From: Elusimicrobiota bacterium
Lineage (GTDB): Bacteria; Elusimicrobiota; UBA8919
Length of the DNA: 61,714 nt
Direction of reading: 5' to 3'
Assembly (NCBI GenBank): GCA_040757695.1
Contig: JBFLWK010000009.1
Location: forward strand, 1 to 61,714
Both the position numbers and the translations under genes were made by a program. Numbering within the stretch: the first letter of the stretch is position 1; each line of letters starts with the position of its first letter. Of this stretch, positions 54,977 to 61,714 are shown in pieces. The notes under the pieces were generated by a model. The model was given only the letters and a program-made list of their open reading frames with translations, made no database searches and was not told the origin of the DNA.

Positions 54977-57610
54977 ATGTACTTTATGACCACGAATGAA
55001 ATCAGGAAGAAATTCCTGAAATTTTTTGAGACTAAAAACCATACAATTTTTAAGAGCGACTCGCTTGTGCCTTCATCAGACCCGACACTACTTTTTACAA
55101 TTGCAGGAATGGTACAATTCAAAAATTATTTTCTCGGGACACAGAAACTAAAATCAAAATACCAGAGAGCATCATCGGTCCAGAAATGTTTCAGAACTTC
55201 AGATATAGAAAAGGTAGGATATACAAAGAGGCATCTAACATTTTTTGAGATGCCTGGTAATTTCTCTTTTGGTGATTATTTCAAAAAAGAAGCGATTGAA
55301 TGGGCTTGGGAATTTTTGACAAAGGAGTGCGGCATTAATGCCGCACTACTGTATGCAACCGTCTATAAAGATGACGATGAAGCATTTACAATCTGGCAAA
55401 AAATTATTTTAAAAGAAAAAATTGTAAAATTAAAAGAAGACACAAATTTCTGGGAAATGGGAGATACAGGTCCTTGTGGACCTTGCTCTGAAATTTTCTA
55501 TGATACCGGTATTGAAAACAGTTGTGGAAAGCCAACCTGTGGTCCTGGTTGTGATTGCGATAGATTTATTGAAGTATGGAATCTTGTTTTTACACAATTT
55601 GATAAACAGCCCGATGGCACACTTAAAAATCTTCCTCAAAAAAATATAGATACTGGTATGGGTCTTGAAAGACTTACAGCTATAATTCAGAATGTTAATA
55701 CATTTTTTGAAACTGATGAGTTTATAAAAATTATAGATTTTATTGAAAACATTTCAAATAATAAAAATGATGTTTCAACAAAAATTATTGCTGATCATTG
55801 CCGTGCAATCACACTTCTTATTTCTGATGGGATTCTGCCTTCCAATGAAGGAAGGGGTTATGTCTTAAGAAGAGTTCTAAGAAGAGCATTAACTCATGGA
55901 AGGAAACTAAATCTTGTAAAACCTTTTCTCTACAAAATCTGTGGAGAAGTTATTGGGATAATGAAACAAGTATATCCCGAATTGATTTCTCATCTGGAAT
56001 ATATAGCACGGGTTGTAAAAATGGAAGAAGAAAAATTTCTACAAACACTTGAACATGGTATAGAGATTCTTGAGGACTTGAAGAAAACGAAACAAAAAAT
56101 TTCCGGAAAAGATGCGTTCGTTTTATACGATACTTACGGCTTTCCACTTGATTTAACAAAAGAACTTCTGGCTGAATCCGAAATTTTTATAGATGAACAA
56201 GGATTTGAAGAAGAAATGGCGAAACAAAAAACTCGTTCTAAAACTGCCTGGAAAGGTTCAGGAGATAAAGATATGGGTAATTATTATGAACTTCAAAAAA
56301 AATTCGGGAACACTGTTTTCAAAGGTTATGATGAAACAAAAATTACAACTGAAATTGTTGCAATTGTAAAATATGGGAAAGTAGTTGATACTGCAAAAGA
56401 AAACGATACTGTTGAAATTATTCTGAAAGAAACACCTTTTTATGGTGAGAGCGGTGGACAAGTGGGAGACACCGGCAAATTAAAAATTAAAAATGAAAAA
56501 TTAAAAATTGAAAACGAAGCGGAAATTGTTGATACGCAGAAACCTGTTGAAAATCTTATAATTCATAAGGCAAAAATAGTGAAGGGTATTTTGAAAACTG
56601 ATGATACTGTTGAAGCAGAAATTGATGAGACCAGACGACAAAATATAATGAGAAATCATACCGCAACACATCTTTTGCATAAGGCATTAAGAAAAATTGT
56701 TGGAACACATATTGTTCAACGGGGTTCACTTGTTGCTGATGATAGGCTCAGATTTGATTTCTCTCATCCGGCACAACTTAAAAAAGAAGAACTGGATTTG
56801 ATAGAAAAATATGTTAATGAAAAAGTTTTAGAAAACTTAAAAATTACAACAAAAATCACAACGGTAGATGATGCCAAAAAAATAGGTGCGATGGCTCTGT
56901 TCGGTGAAAAATACGGCGAGAAAGTTCGCTGTATAACTATCGGCGAGGAATCATCACCTGAAAGTATAGAACTCTGTGCAGGAACCCATTGTAAATCAAC
57001 CGGTGAAATGGGGCAGCTTATAGTTTTATCAGAAAGCAGTATCGGTAGCGGTTTGCGGCGAATAGAAGCAATTACCGGAATCTCGGCATACAACTTTATG
57101 AAAAACCAGCGGGAAACGATTGACGAAATCGCAGAGATATTGAAATCATCCAGAACAGAAATTATTCCGAAACTTCAAAAACTATCAGACGATAAAAAGA
57201 AACTTGAAAAGGACGTTTCCAAAATGCCAAAAATACAAGAAAACGATTTGCTAAAAAATATCAAAGAAATCAGCAATGTAAAACTGCTAGCTGTAAAAAT
57301 AGAAACATCAGCCATAGATGAAATGAGAAGCATTTCAGACAATCTGAAAAACAAAATCAAATCGGGCATTGTGGTATTGGGTTCTGTTATTGACGACAAA
57401 CCGACGATAATTGTATCTGTTACAAAAGACCTCACGGCTAAATTTGATGCACGGAATATAGTGAAAGAATTATCAAAGATTATCGGTGGTGGCGGCGGTG
57501 GCAGGTCTGATATGGCACAGGCAGGTGGAAAAGATGTCTCAAAACTAGACGAAGCAATTGCATCAGTTGAAAAGATAATAAGAACGAAACCACAGATGAA
57601 CCCCCGATAG
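54977..57610 (+). CDS. alaS: alanyl-tRNA synthetase
   Basis: 877 residues, normal for AlaRS. The N-terminal class II catalytic core (PTLLFTIAGMVQFKNYFLG, FEMPGNFSFGDYFK, WEMGDTGPCGPCSEI) is followed by the editing domain (HTATHLLHKAL; CAGTHCKSTGEMG) and the C-terminal GGGGGGRSDMAQAGG block. Two repeats are built in: a 22-bp palindrome with CTAC foot (residues about 117-124) and an AAAAATT tract (residues about 500-513) before the editing domain. The start could also be the ATG at 54986. Confidence 0.97.
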   Translation: MYFMTTNEIRKKFLKFFETKNHTIFKSDSLVPSSDPTLLFTIAGMVQFKNYFLGTQKLKSKYQRASSVQKCFRTSDIEKVGYTKRHLTFFEMPGNFSFGDYFKKEAIEWAWEFLTKECGINAALLYATVYKDDDEAFTIWQKIILKEKIVKLKEDTNFWEMGDTGPCGPCSEIFYDTGIENSCGKPTCGPGCDCDRFIEVWNLVFTQFDKQPDGTLKNLPQKNIDTGMGLERLTAIIQNVNTFFETDEFIKIIDFIENISNNKNDVSTKIIADHCRAITLLISDGILPSNEGRGYVLRRVLRRALTHGRKLNLVKPFLYKICGEVIGIMKQVYPELISHLEYIARVVKMEEEKFLQTLEHGIEILEDLKKTKQKISGKDAFVLYDTYGFPLDLTKELLAESEIFIDEQGFEEEMAKQKTRSKTAWKGSGDKDMGNYYELQKKFGNTVFKGYDETKITTEIVAIVKYGKVVDTAKENDTVEIILKETPFYGESGGQVGDTGKLKIKNEKLKIENEAEIVDTQKPVENLIIHKAKIVKGILKTDDTVEAEIDETRRQNIMRNHTATHLLHKALRKIVGTHIVQRGSLVADDRLRFDFSHPAQLKKEELDLIEKYVNEKVLENLKITTKITTVDDAKKIGAMALFGEKYGEKVRCITIGEESSPESIELCAGTHCKSTGEMGQLIVLSESSIGSGLRRIEAITGISAYNFMKNQRETIDEIAEILKSSRTEIIPKLQKLSDDKKKLEKDVSKMPKIQENDLLKNIKEISNVKLLAVKIETSAIDEMRSISDNLKNKIKSGIVVLGSVIDDKPTIIVSVTKDLTAKFDARNIVKELSKIIGGGGGGRSDMAQAGGKDVSKLDEAIASVEKIIRTKPQMNPR
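55326..55349 (-). repeat. REP-like palindrome inside alaS
   Basis: AGTGCGGCATT/AATGCCGCACT is a perfect 22-bp palindrome, and the CTAC following it gives a GTAG foot on the minus strand. Confidence 0.8.
56477..56510. repeat. AAAAATT tandem tract inside alaS
   Basis: Heptamer-like AAAAATTAAAAATG units encode KLKIKNEKLKIEN. The same word occurs in the intergenic region at 59144-59170. Confidence 0.85.
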
Positions 57611-57623
57611 CACCATTCGGGGG
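57601..57623. other. hairpin spanning the alaS stop codon
   Basis: CCCCCGA and TCGGGGG pair around a nine-base loop that contains the stop codon TAG. There is no T-run, so it is not a standard terminator. Confidence 0.5.
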
Positions 57624-57632
57624 CAGGCTCTG

Positions 57633-58973
57633 ATGAACACAGATAAACATAAAAAAATCATAGTTGTCTTTTTAGCAGGGCTATTGTCAAGCCCTTTTTT
57701 CTTTTATTCAAGATGGCAGGATGTTGATTTCTGGGGACATCTTTTTTTCGGCAAACAAATCGTTGAGACAAAAACTATCCCTAAAACTGATTGCTATTCA
57801 TATACTGCTTTCGGGAACAAATGGATAGACCACGAATGGCTATCAGAAATTGTTTTTTATTTCATCTATAAAAAAGCCAGCGATAAGGGCTTGATATTTC
57901 TGAAAATTACTGTTGGTTTCTTCACAAGTATTTTTTTGTTTTTGACATTGCTTAATTATTCTCAAAATTATAGAATAGTTTTACCGCTTTATCTTTTTTC
58001 TTTATCGCTGATTTATCTAGGAGCGTCTTTTAGGCCACAGATATTCTCATATCTTTATCTTGCAATTACTGGATTTCTAATTCATTCATACATAAAAACT
58101 CAAAATATAAAATCTCTGTATGCTCTGCTAGTAATACTGATTTTATGGGCAAATTCGCATGGTGGTTTTATCGTCGGCGTGATTTTATCAGTATTGATTT
58201 TAACAGATCTATCAATAAAAAAACATCTTCTGTATCTAATAATGATTCCACTGGTAACACTGATAAATCCATATCATATCGGTTTATGGAAAACTGTATT
58301 TGCCGCATTAACAAATCCATTAACTCCAAAATATATCGGTGAATGGAGTGCCTTTAATATCGCGGATTTTTCAATCTTCGGTTATGTATTCGTATTTTTA
58401 TCTGTGATTTCCGTTTCTGTTTTTATTTTGCTTATAGCCCAAAAACGATACCTATCTGCTTTAATAGTTATTCTAACTATTGTCTTATCTTACAGGTCTG
58501 TAAGGCATATTCCTATTGGTGCAATTATTATCGCTCCATTTCTTATACCATTTTTTCAAAGTATCAGAAAAAAATTTACATATCTAATTATTACTGCATT
58601 TTCATTATTACCGTTTCTTTTGATTTTGTTTCTTTCAATACAAAACCCGAGTTTAAAAATTCTTTCAGAAAATAAGTTCCCCGAAGGCACTATGAAATTT
58701 ATCACTGAAAAAAATCTTTCAGGCAATATCTATAATGAATTTAACTGGGGGGAGTATCTGATATGGAATCTTTACCCGCAGTGCAAAGTTGCAATTGATG
58801 GCAGGTATGATACAGTTTATCCGATTGCTTTTCTTAAAAACTTTTTTGAAAAATTTGAGATACCTGAAAACACCGATTTTCTGCTTCTGAAACCATCAAG
58901 AATAGTAGATATAAAAAAATGGCGGGTTATCTATACAGACATGTTCTCAATCTTTTACAAAAAAAGTACTTGA
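57633..58973 (+). CDS. GT-C-like polytopic membrane protein
   Basis: 446 residues with about ten hydrophobic segments. The first loop has WQDVDFWGHLFFGKQIV, KTDCYSYTAFGNKWIDHEWLSE, an acidic-histidine pattern seen in GT-C glycosyltransferase-like membrane proteins of many environmental bacteria. A C-terminal soluble part has EFNWGEYLIW and VAIDGRYDTVYP. The likely role is lipid-linked sugar transfer, but this is inferred from fold. A strong promoter overlaps the stop codon. Confidence 0.75.
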   Translation: MNTDKHKKIIVVFLAGLLSSPFFFYSRWQDVDFWGHLFFGKQIVETKTIPKTDCYSYTAFGNKWIDHEWLSEIVFYFIYKKASDKGLIFLKITVGFFTSIFLFLTLLNYSQNYRIVLPLYLFSLSLIYLGASFRPQIFSYLYLAITGFLIHSYIKTQNIKSLYALLVILILWANSHGGFIVGVILSVLILTDLSIKKHLLYLIMIPLVTLINPYHIGLWKTVFAALTNPLTPKYIGEWSAFNIADFSIFGYVFVFLSVISVSVFILLIAQKRYLSALIVILTIVLSYRSVRHIPIGAIIIAPFLIPFFQSIRKKFTYLIITAFSLLPFLLILFLSIQNPSLKILSENKFPEGTMKFITEKNLSGNIYNEFNWGEYLIWNLYPQCKVAIDGRYDTVYPIAFLKNFFEKFEIPENTDFLLLKPSRIVDIKKWRVIYTDMFSIFYKKST

Positions 58974-58998
58974 CAAATTGCAGGTTTTTTGTTATACT
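58970..58998 (+). promoter_or_regulatory. sigma70 promoter overlapping the GT-C stop codon
   Basis: TTGACA, exactly 17 bp, TATACT. It points at a 42-codon frame with a ribosome site and at the 116-residue gene further on. Confidence 0.75.
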
Positions 58999-59016
58999 TT
59001 CACCAGAGGTAAAAAA

Positions 59017-59145
59017 ATGACTGTCATTGCGAGTGAAACGAAGCAATCTCATACTGTCATTCCCGAGTGCTTTTATCGGGAATCCATAGATGTCGCCTCT
59101 GTTAGTAACTCCAAAATTTTTCGGGGGGGGGTAAAAACAATTTAA
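59017..59145 (+). CDS. 42-residue ORF made largely of repeat DNA
   Basis: ATG at 59017 with AGAGGT seven bases upstream and a near-consensus promoter before it. It starts MTVIASETKQSHTVIPECF. The reading frame consists of the GTCATTGCGAG and GTCATTCCCGAG dispersed repeats plus a nine-G run. Signals for expression look good, but the content argues for chance, so coding status is doubtful. Confidence 0.3.
   Translation: MTVIASETKQSHTVIPECFYRESIDVASVSNSKIFRGGVKTI
59022..59092. repeat. dispersed GTCATTGCGAG / GTCATTCCCGAG repeats
   Basis: GTCATTGCGAGTGAAACG followed by GTCATTCCCGAGTGC and TCGGGAATCC. The latter arms pair with each other. The same family occurs at 46198 and, inverted, at 61120. 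Confidence 0.75.
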
Positions 59146-59170
59146 AATTAAAAATTAAAAATGAAAAATT

Positions 59171-59234
59171 ATTTGTAGCGGCGGATGTAAATCCGCTATT
59201 TTTATTTGTAGTCGCAGGTTTTCAACCTGCGTTT
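59171..59234. repeat. two GTAG-footed hairpins in direct orientation
   Basis: GTAG plus GCGGAT/ATCCGC (59175) and GTAG plus CGCAGGTT/AACCTGCG (59208). REP-like elements with different stems. Confidence 0.75.
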
Positions 59235-59247
59235 TATTTTTTGTATT

Positions 59248-59270
59248 GCACGCTCTTGGCGTGCTTTTTT
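59248..59270 (+). terminator. intrinsic terminator
   Basis: GCACGC, loop TCTTG, GCGTGC, then six T residues. It lies between the 58970 promoter and the gene at 59309, so that gene may depend on readthrough or on a promoter not recognised here. Confidence 0.75.
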
Positions 59271-59308
59271 ATTTCATCCTGCAATAGCGGGACAAGGAGG
59301 TAATTTCT

Positions 59309-59659
59309 ATGGGTAAGGCACGGTTAGGGAAATCGTTTGCGGATGTAACTGATGCACTGGAAGGACTTTCTGCTGGTTTGACAGAAGGTGCAAAAACGGA
59401 TAGCAAAGAAAAAGAGTTCCTGAAAGAATGCACTGAACGGCTTACAAAGCGGAAAGCACTTGATGCGAAACAGGAAGCGGCGAAAGCAACCCAGCAGGCA
59501 CTCACAGAAGAGTTGGAGAAACAAGACCACGAAGACAAATTGTTCCACGGCCGTGTGGTGAGTTATCTGGAATCCAAACTTGGCAAGTTCTCGGAAGAAA
59601 TGCAGAAATATGGTTTCCCACCGCGCAAGAAAGGCGGCCGAAAAGGTTCCCGACAATAA
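59309..59659 (+). CDS. small basic coiled-coil protein of unknown function
   Basis: 116 residues, AAGGAGG upstream. It is predicted helical and rich in Lys and Glu (KEKEFLKECTERLTKRKALDAKQEAAKATQQALTEELEKQ split over two helices), with a basic tail PPRKKGGRKGSRQ. I do not recognise the family. The DNA looks less AT-rich than its neighbours, which may point to separate origin or strong expression. Confidence 0.7.
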   Translation: MGKARLGKSFADVTDALEGLSAGLTEGAKTDSKEKEFLKECTERLTKRKALDAKQEAAKATQQALTEELEKQDHEDKLFHGRVVSYLESKLGKFSEEMQKYGFPPRKKGGRKGSRQ

Positions 59660-59710
59660 TTTGTATAGAAGTGAGTCATTTGCTCGCAGTATCGGAATTT
59701 CAATAAATTG

Positions 59711-59795
59711 GGACGCAGATGGACGCAGATAAACGCAGATGAAAGAACTCTTGAACTTATCTGTGAAAATCTGTGTGTATCTGCGGTTACTAAAA
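59711..59795. repeat. long imperfect inverted repeat of CGCAGAT words
   Basis: GGACGCAGATGGACGCAGAT and AAACGCAGATG on the left face TTATCTGTG, AATCTGTGTG and TATCTGCGG on the right. The remaining gap 59796-59998 holds hairpins (TCAGGGC/GCCCTGA; GGAAT-AGCGT/ACGCT-ATTCC) and no gene. Confidence 0.7.
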
Positions 59796-59998
59796 TGGGG
59801 GTTCAGGGCGAAGCCCTGACTATCTGGCTGTAATTGCCAATTTTTAGTGTTGGAATCAGCGTTTCCTTGAAGCAGACGCTAATTCCGAACAAGCAGAGAG
59901 GGGATTCCCTGCAGTATATCGCAGATTTTCAGTAAAGGAACAAAAATAATGAAGAAAACTAATTTCCTCCGTCCCTATTATTTATAGGAGAAACTTTG

Positions 59999-61033
59999 AT
60001 GAAAAAGATAATGGTGGTTTTGTTATTGTGTAGTTGGTTAAATATTTTTGTATATTCTCAAGAAAAAAAAGAAGAGCAGAGGTCAGAACAAGCGATAAAC
60101 CATGATACAAACCAGGAATCTGTACAAAAAACTGCATTATTAAGTGGTCAGATACTTGAGCAAAAAATTCAGCAATTGGTGTCCGCTAAAACACCGGGGC
60201 AGCGAGCAACAGCAGCAATGGCTTTAGGTAATTACAGAGATAAAAAAGCTGTTATAGCACTTATTGAAGCATTAAATACTGAAAAAATAGTGGTACAAAA
60301 ACATGCGGTAAAATCGTTGGGTAAAATATGCAATAGGCATGAAATAAATTTGTTGATACAAAACTGTAAGAATGATAATAAATTATCTGATGCAGAGAAA
60401 AACGAAAAAATACACGGTTATAAAGAAATCACAGAAATATGCGAAAAATCAGTAATTCCTGCTTTAGTTGCAAAAGCAAAAGATACCGATGCTGATTTAA
60501 GAAAAAATGTTGTGGTGGCTCTTGGGAAAACAGGCAGCATCTCTGTTGAAAAAACATTGCTTGAATCTCTTGATGATATTTCGGAAGCAATCAGGGAAGA
60601 AGCGGTCAGTGGCTTGGGAAACATTGGTTCTCAAAAATCTATTCAAAAAATTGCCAAGATGTTATCATTTGACCCCAAAAGGTCTGTCAGAAGAACCTGT
60701 GCAGAAGTGCTAGGAAAAATAGGCGATAATTCAACAATTCCACTACTCAAGAAAGCATTGGAAGAAACAAAAAAAGAGCCAAAAGATACATTTATACATT
60801 TGACAATTTGTGCGTCACTTAAGCAATTAGGTGATGATACAGGGATACCAATTCTTATAAATGCACTTGAAGATGAAAGCGATAGTGTGAAGACAACTGC
60901 TATTGGTTTGCTGGGTATGTTGAAAGAGAAACGGGCAATTGATGCTTTAACAAAATTATCAAAGAATGACAAATCATCAACAGTCAAAGATTCTGCAACA
61001 AGAGCACTGAAGGAAATCAAAGGCGAAAAATGA
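59999..61033 (+). CDS. exported HEAT-repeat protein
   Basis: 344 residues from the ATG at 59999 (ATAGGAG eight bases upstream; the TTG three bases before it is not used). The signal peptide is MKKIMVVLLLCSWLNIFVYS. From about residue 45, PBS-lyase-type HEAT repeats follow (RATAAMALGNYRDKKAVIALIEAL, LRKNVVVALGKTGS, IREEAVSGLGNIGS, VRRTCAEVLGKIGD, VKTTAIGLLGML, VKDSATRALKEI). These form a protein-binding solenoid, probably in the periplasm. Confidence 0.88.
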   Translation: MKKIMVVLLLCSWLNIFVYSQEKKEEQRSEQAINHDTNQESVQKTALLSGQILEQKIQQLVSAKTPGQRATAAMALGNYRDKKAVIALIEALNTEKIVVQKHAVKSLGKICNRHEINLLIQNCKNDNKLSDAEKNEKIHGYKEITEICEKSVIPALVAKAKDTDADLRKNVVVALGKTGSISVEKTLLESLDDISEAIREEAVSGLGNIGSQKSIQKIAKMLSFDPKRSVRRTCAEVLGKIGDNSTIPLLKKALEETKKEPKDTFIHLTICASLKQLGDDTGIPILINALEDESDSVKTTAIGLLGMLKEKRAIDALTKLSKNDKSSTVKDSATRALKEIKGEK

Positions 61034-61317
61034 AAAAGGTAATAATTGCGGGAATTGGGAATTGGGGACGGTCCTCAATTAATAACGGCGAATTCCTAAC
61101 TGAGGATTTCGGGTTAAATGGATTCCCGATTGGGGCATTCGGGAATGACAAATACGAGGTTTCCTCGCCTAACTTGATGTACAGGAATTTCAATAATTGT
61201 CCTCAACAAGTTGAAGATTCCAGCGTTTTAATAGATTGGGAGTCCTTGCGAAAGCAAGGTTTTTTTGATGGAGGTCGCAAGATATGGACAAAAAACTTTT
61301 TATTGCGGGATTGTTGA
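61030..61317 (+). CDS. doubtful 95-residue ORF coupled to the HEAT gene
   Basis: The start shares ATGA with the HEAT gene. The translation runs through GGGGACG and GTCATTCCCGA-type repeats and through an intrinsic terminator at 61244, and no domain is visible. It is listed because of the overlapped start only. Confidence 0.2.
   Translation: MKKVIIAGIGNWGRSSINNGEFLTEDFGLNGFPIGAFGNDKYEVSSPNLMYRNFNNCPQQVEDSSVLIDWESLRKQGFFDGGRKIWTKNFLLRDC
61060..61150. repeat. GGGGACGGTCC and GGATTCCCGAT...TCGGGAATGAC repeats
   Basis: AATTGGGGACGGTCCTCAATT is followed by an inverted copy of the CATTCCCGA family. Further GGGGACG words occur at 61592 and 61674. Confidence 0.6.
61244..61266 (+). terminator. intrinsic terminator after the HEAT-repeat gene
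   Basis: CCTTGC, GAAA tetraloop, GCAAGG, then seven T residues: a textbook rho-independent terminator. Confidence 0.9.
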
Positions 61318-61589
61318 AAGTCGGGCTTATTTTGGGAATGGTAGCATCTGGACTAGCAGAGGTAGCAGAGTTAAAACTTAACTCTAACGACGGTTCCACC
61401 GGTTTTGTAATTCAAGATAAAGATTCGGTAACAGTTTACCGGACTGACTCTGATGGCAATACTGTTATCAAAGGGACAATGAGCGTTGAAGGGAATGCAT
61501 TTTCTGTTGGCGGTTCAACACTCGTAGTAAAAGCAGGCAACGTCGGGATTGGGACAACAAATCCACTATCATTATTGCATTTGAAATGA
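61284..61589 (+). CDS. short exported protein with tail-fibre-like repeat start
   Basis: 101 residues, GGAGGT upstream. The signal peptide ends near GLAE. Then beta-rich sequence ends with VKAGNVGIGTTNPLSLLHLK. NVGIGTT-P-LHL is the refrain found at the head of S74-type intramolecular-chaperone and tail-fibre-like surface proteins, which normally continue for hundreds of residues, so this one looks truncated. The remaining 125 bp hold TTAAAGG words and no gene. Confidence 0.65.
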   Translation: MDKKLFIAGLLKVGLILGMVASGLAEVAELKLNSNDGSTGFVIQDKDSVTVYRTDSDGNTVIKGTMSVEGNAFSVGGSTLVVKAGNVGIGTTNPLSLLHLK

Positions 61590-61714
61590 TTTAGGGGACG
61601 AGGTTGAAATGGTTCACTTACGAGTAACAAAAAGGCAAGTTAAAGGTTAAAGGTTAAAAGTTAAAATGGAAAATGGGGACGCTTCTAATATTTGAGTGGA
61701 TACAAATGGATTCC

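Noticed and set aside
57601-57623. Hairpin at the alaS stop considered as a rho-independent terminator
   Set aside because: No T-run follows the stem.

Overview
The window is an AT-rich stretch from what looks like an uncultured Gram-negative bacterium. It carries secreted giants with FlgD/type-IX-like C-terminal domains, PorV/UPF0164-type outer-membrane barrels and clostripain-family proteases, mixed with ordinary bacterial housekeeping genes. This combination recalls Elusimicrobiota, Desantisbacteria, Firestonebacteria or WOR-3-like candidate phyla; that placement is inference. Almost every gene lies on the + strand. The one exception is a DNA methyltransferase cassette (about 2.3-3.5 kb). 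No tRNA, rRNA, CRISPR array or transposase gene was seen.

Layout. 0.1-2.3 kb: electron-transfer flavoprotein etfB-etfA (alpha subunit with a two-cluster ferredoxin head). 2.3-5.3 kb: minus-strand methyltransferase plus a small unknown gene, then a phosphoesterase and thioredoxin reductase. 5.3-31.2 kb: an export cluster with a 2516-residue NHL/fibronectin-III giant, a 2907-residue Ig-like giant, two clostripain-like proteases, four PorV-like barrels (one fused to a CsgG-like domain, one to TPR), two small membrane coiled-coil proteins and a retropepsin-like protein. 31.2-42.8 kb: an FMN riboswitch and the riboflavin genes ribD, ribE, ribBA and ribH, interrupted by an HTH-M23 fusion, a methyltransferase, a PHP protein and a 1320-residue protein built like soluble adenylyl cyclase. 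42.8-52.2 kb: nusB, ligA, exported M28 peptidase and Pcm, a GGQ release-factor-like protein, a DUF362 ferredoxin, ArsR-like regulators, a Mut7-C nuclease, recX and purH. 52.2-53.6 kb: a DUF4143-type AAA ATPase lying between purH and a second copy of the purH 3' end. 53.6-61.7 kb: an MFS carrier, alaS, a GT-C-like membrane protein, small unknown genes and a HEAT-repeat protein.

The most striking property of the DNA is invasion by short repeats of two kinds: tandem words of 7-9 bp, and GTAG-footed hairpins resembling REP/BIME elements. They fill intergenic gaps and also sit in frame inside etfB, etfA, trxB, ribE, ligA, purH, alaS and the fibronectin repeats. In seven of the eight exported proteins of the 5-31 kb cluster they encode part or all of the signal peptide. 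One 31-nt hairpin-like insertion splits a conserved loop of the FMN riboswitch. Several genes have sigma70-type promoters placed so that the transcript would begin at, or within a few bases of, the start codon (leaderless).

Functionally, the export cluster reads as cargo plus outer-membrane partners of a type-IX-like secretion route. The rib genes read as one flavin-controlled pathway that has been split by insertions. The ATPase between the two purH ends looks like a small integrated element that regenerates its target gene.
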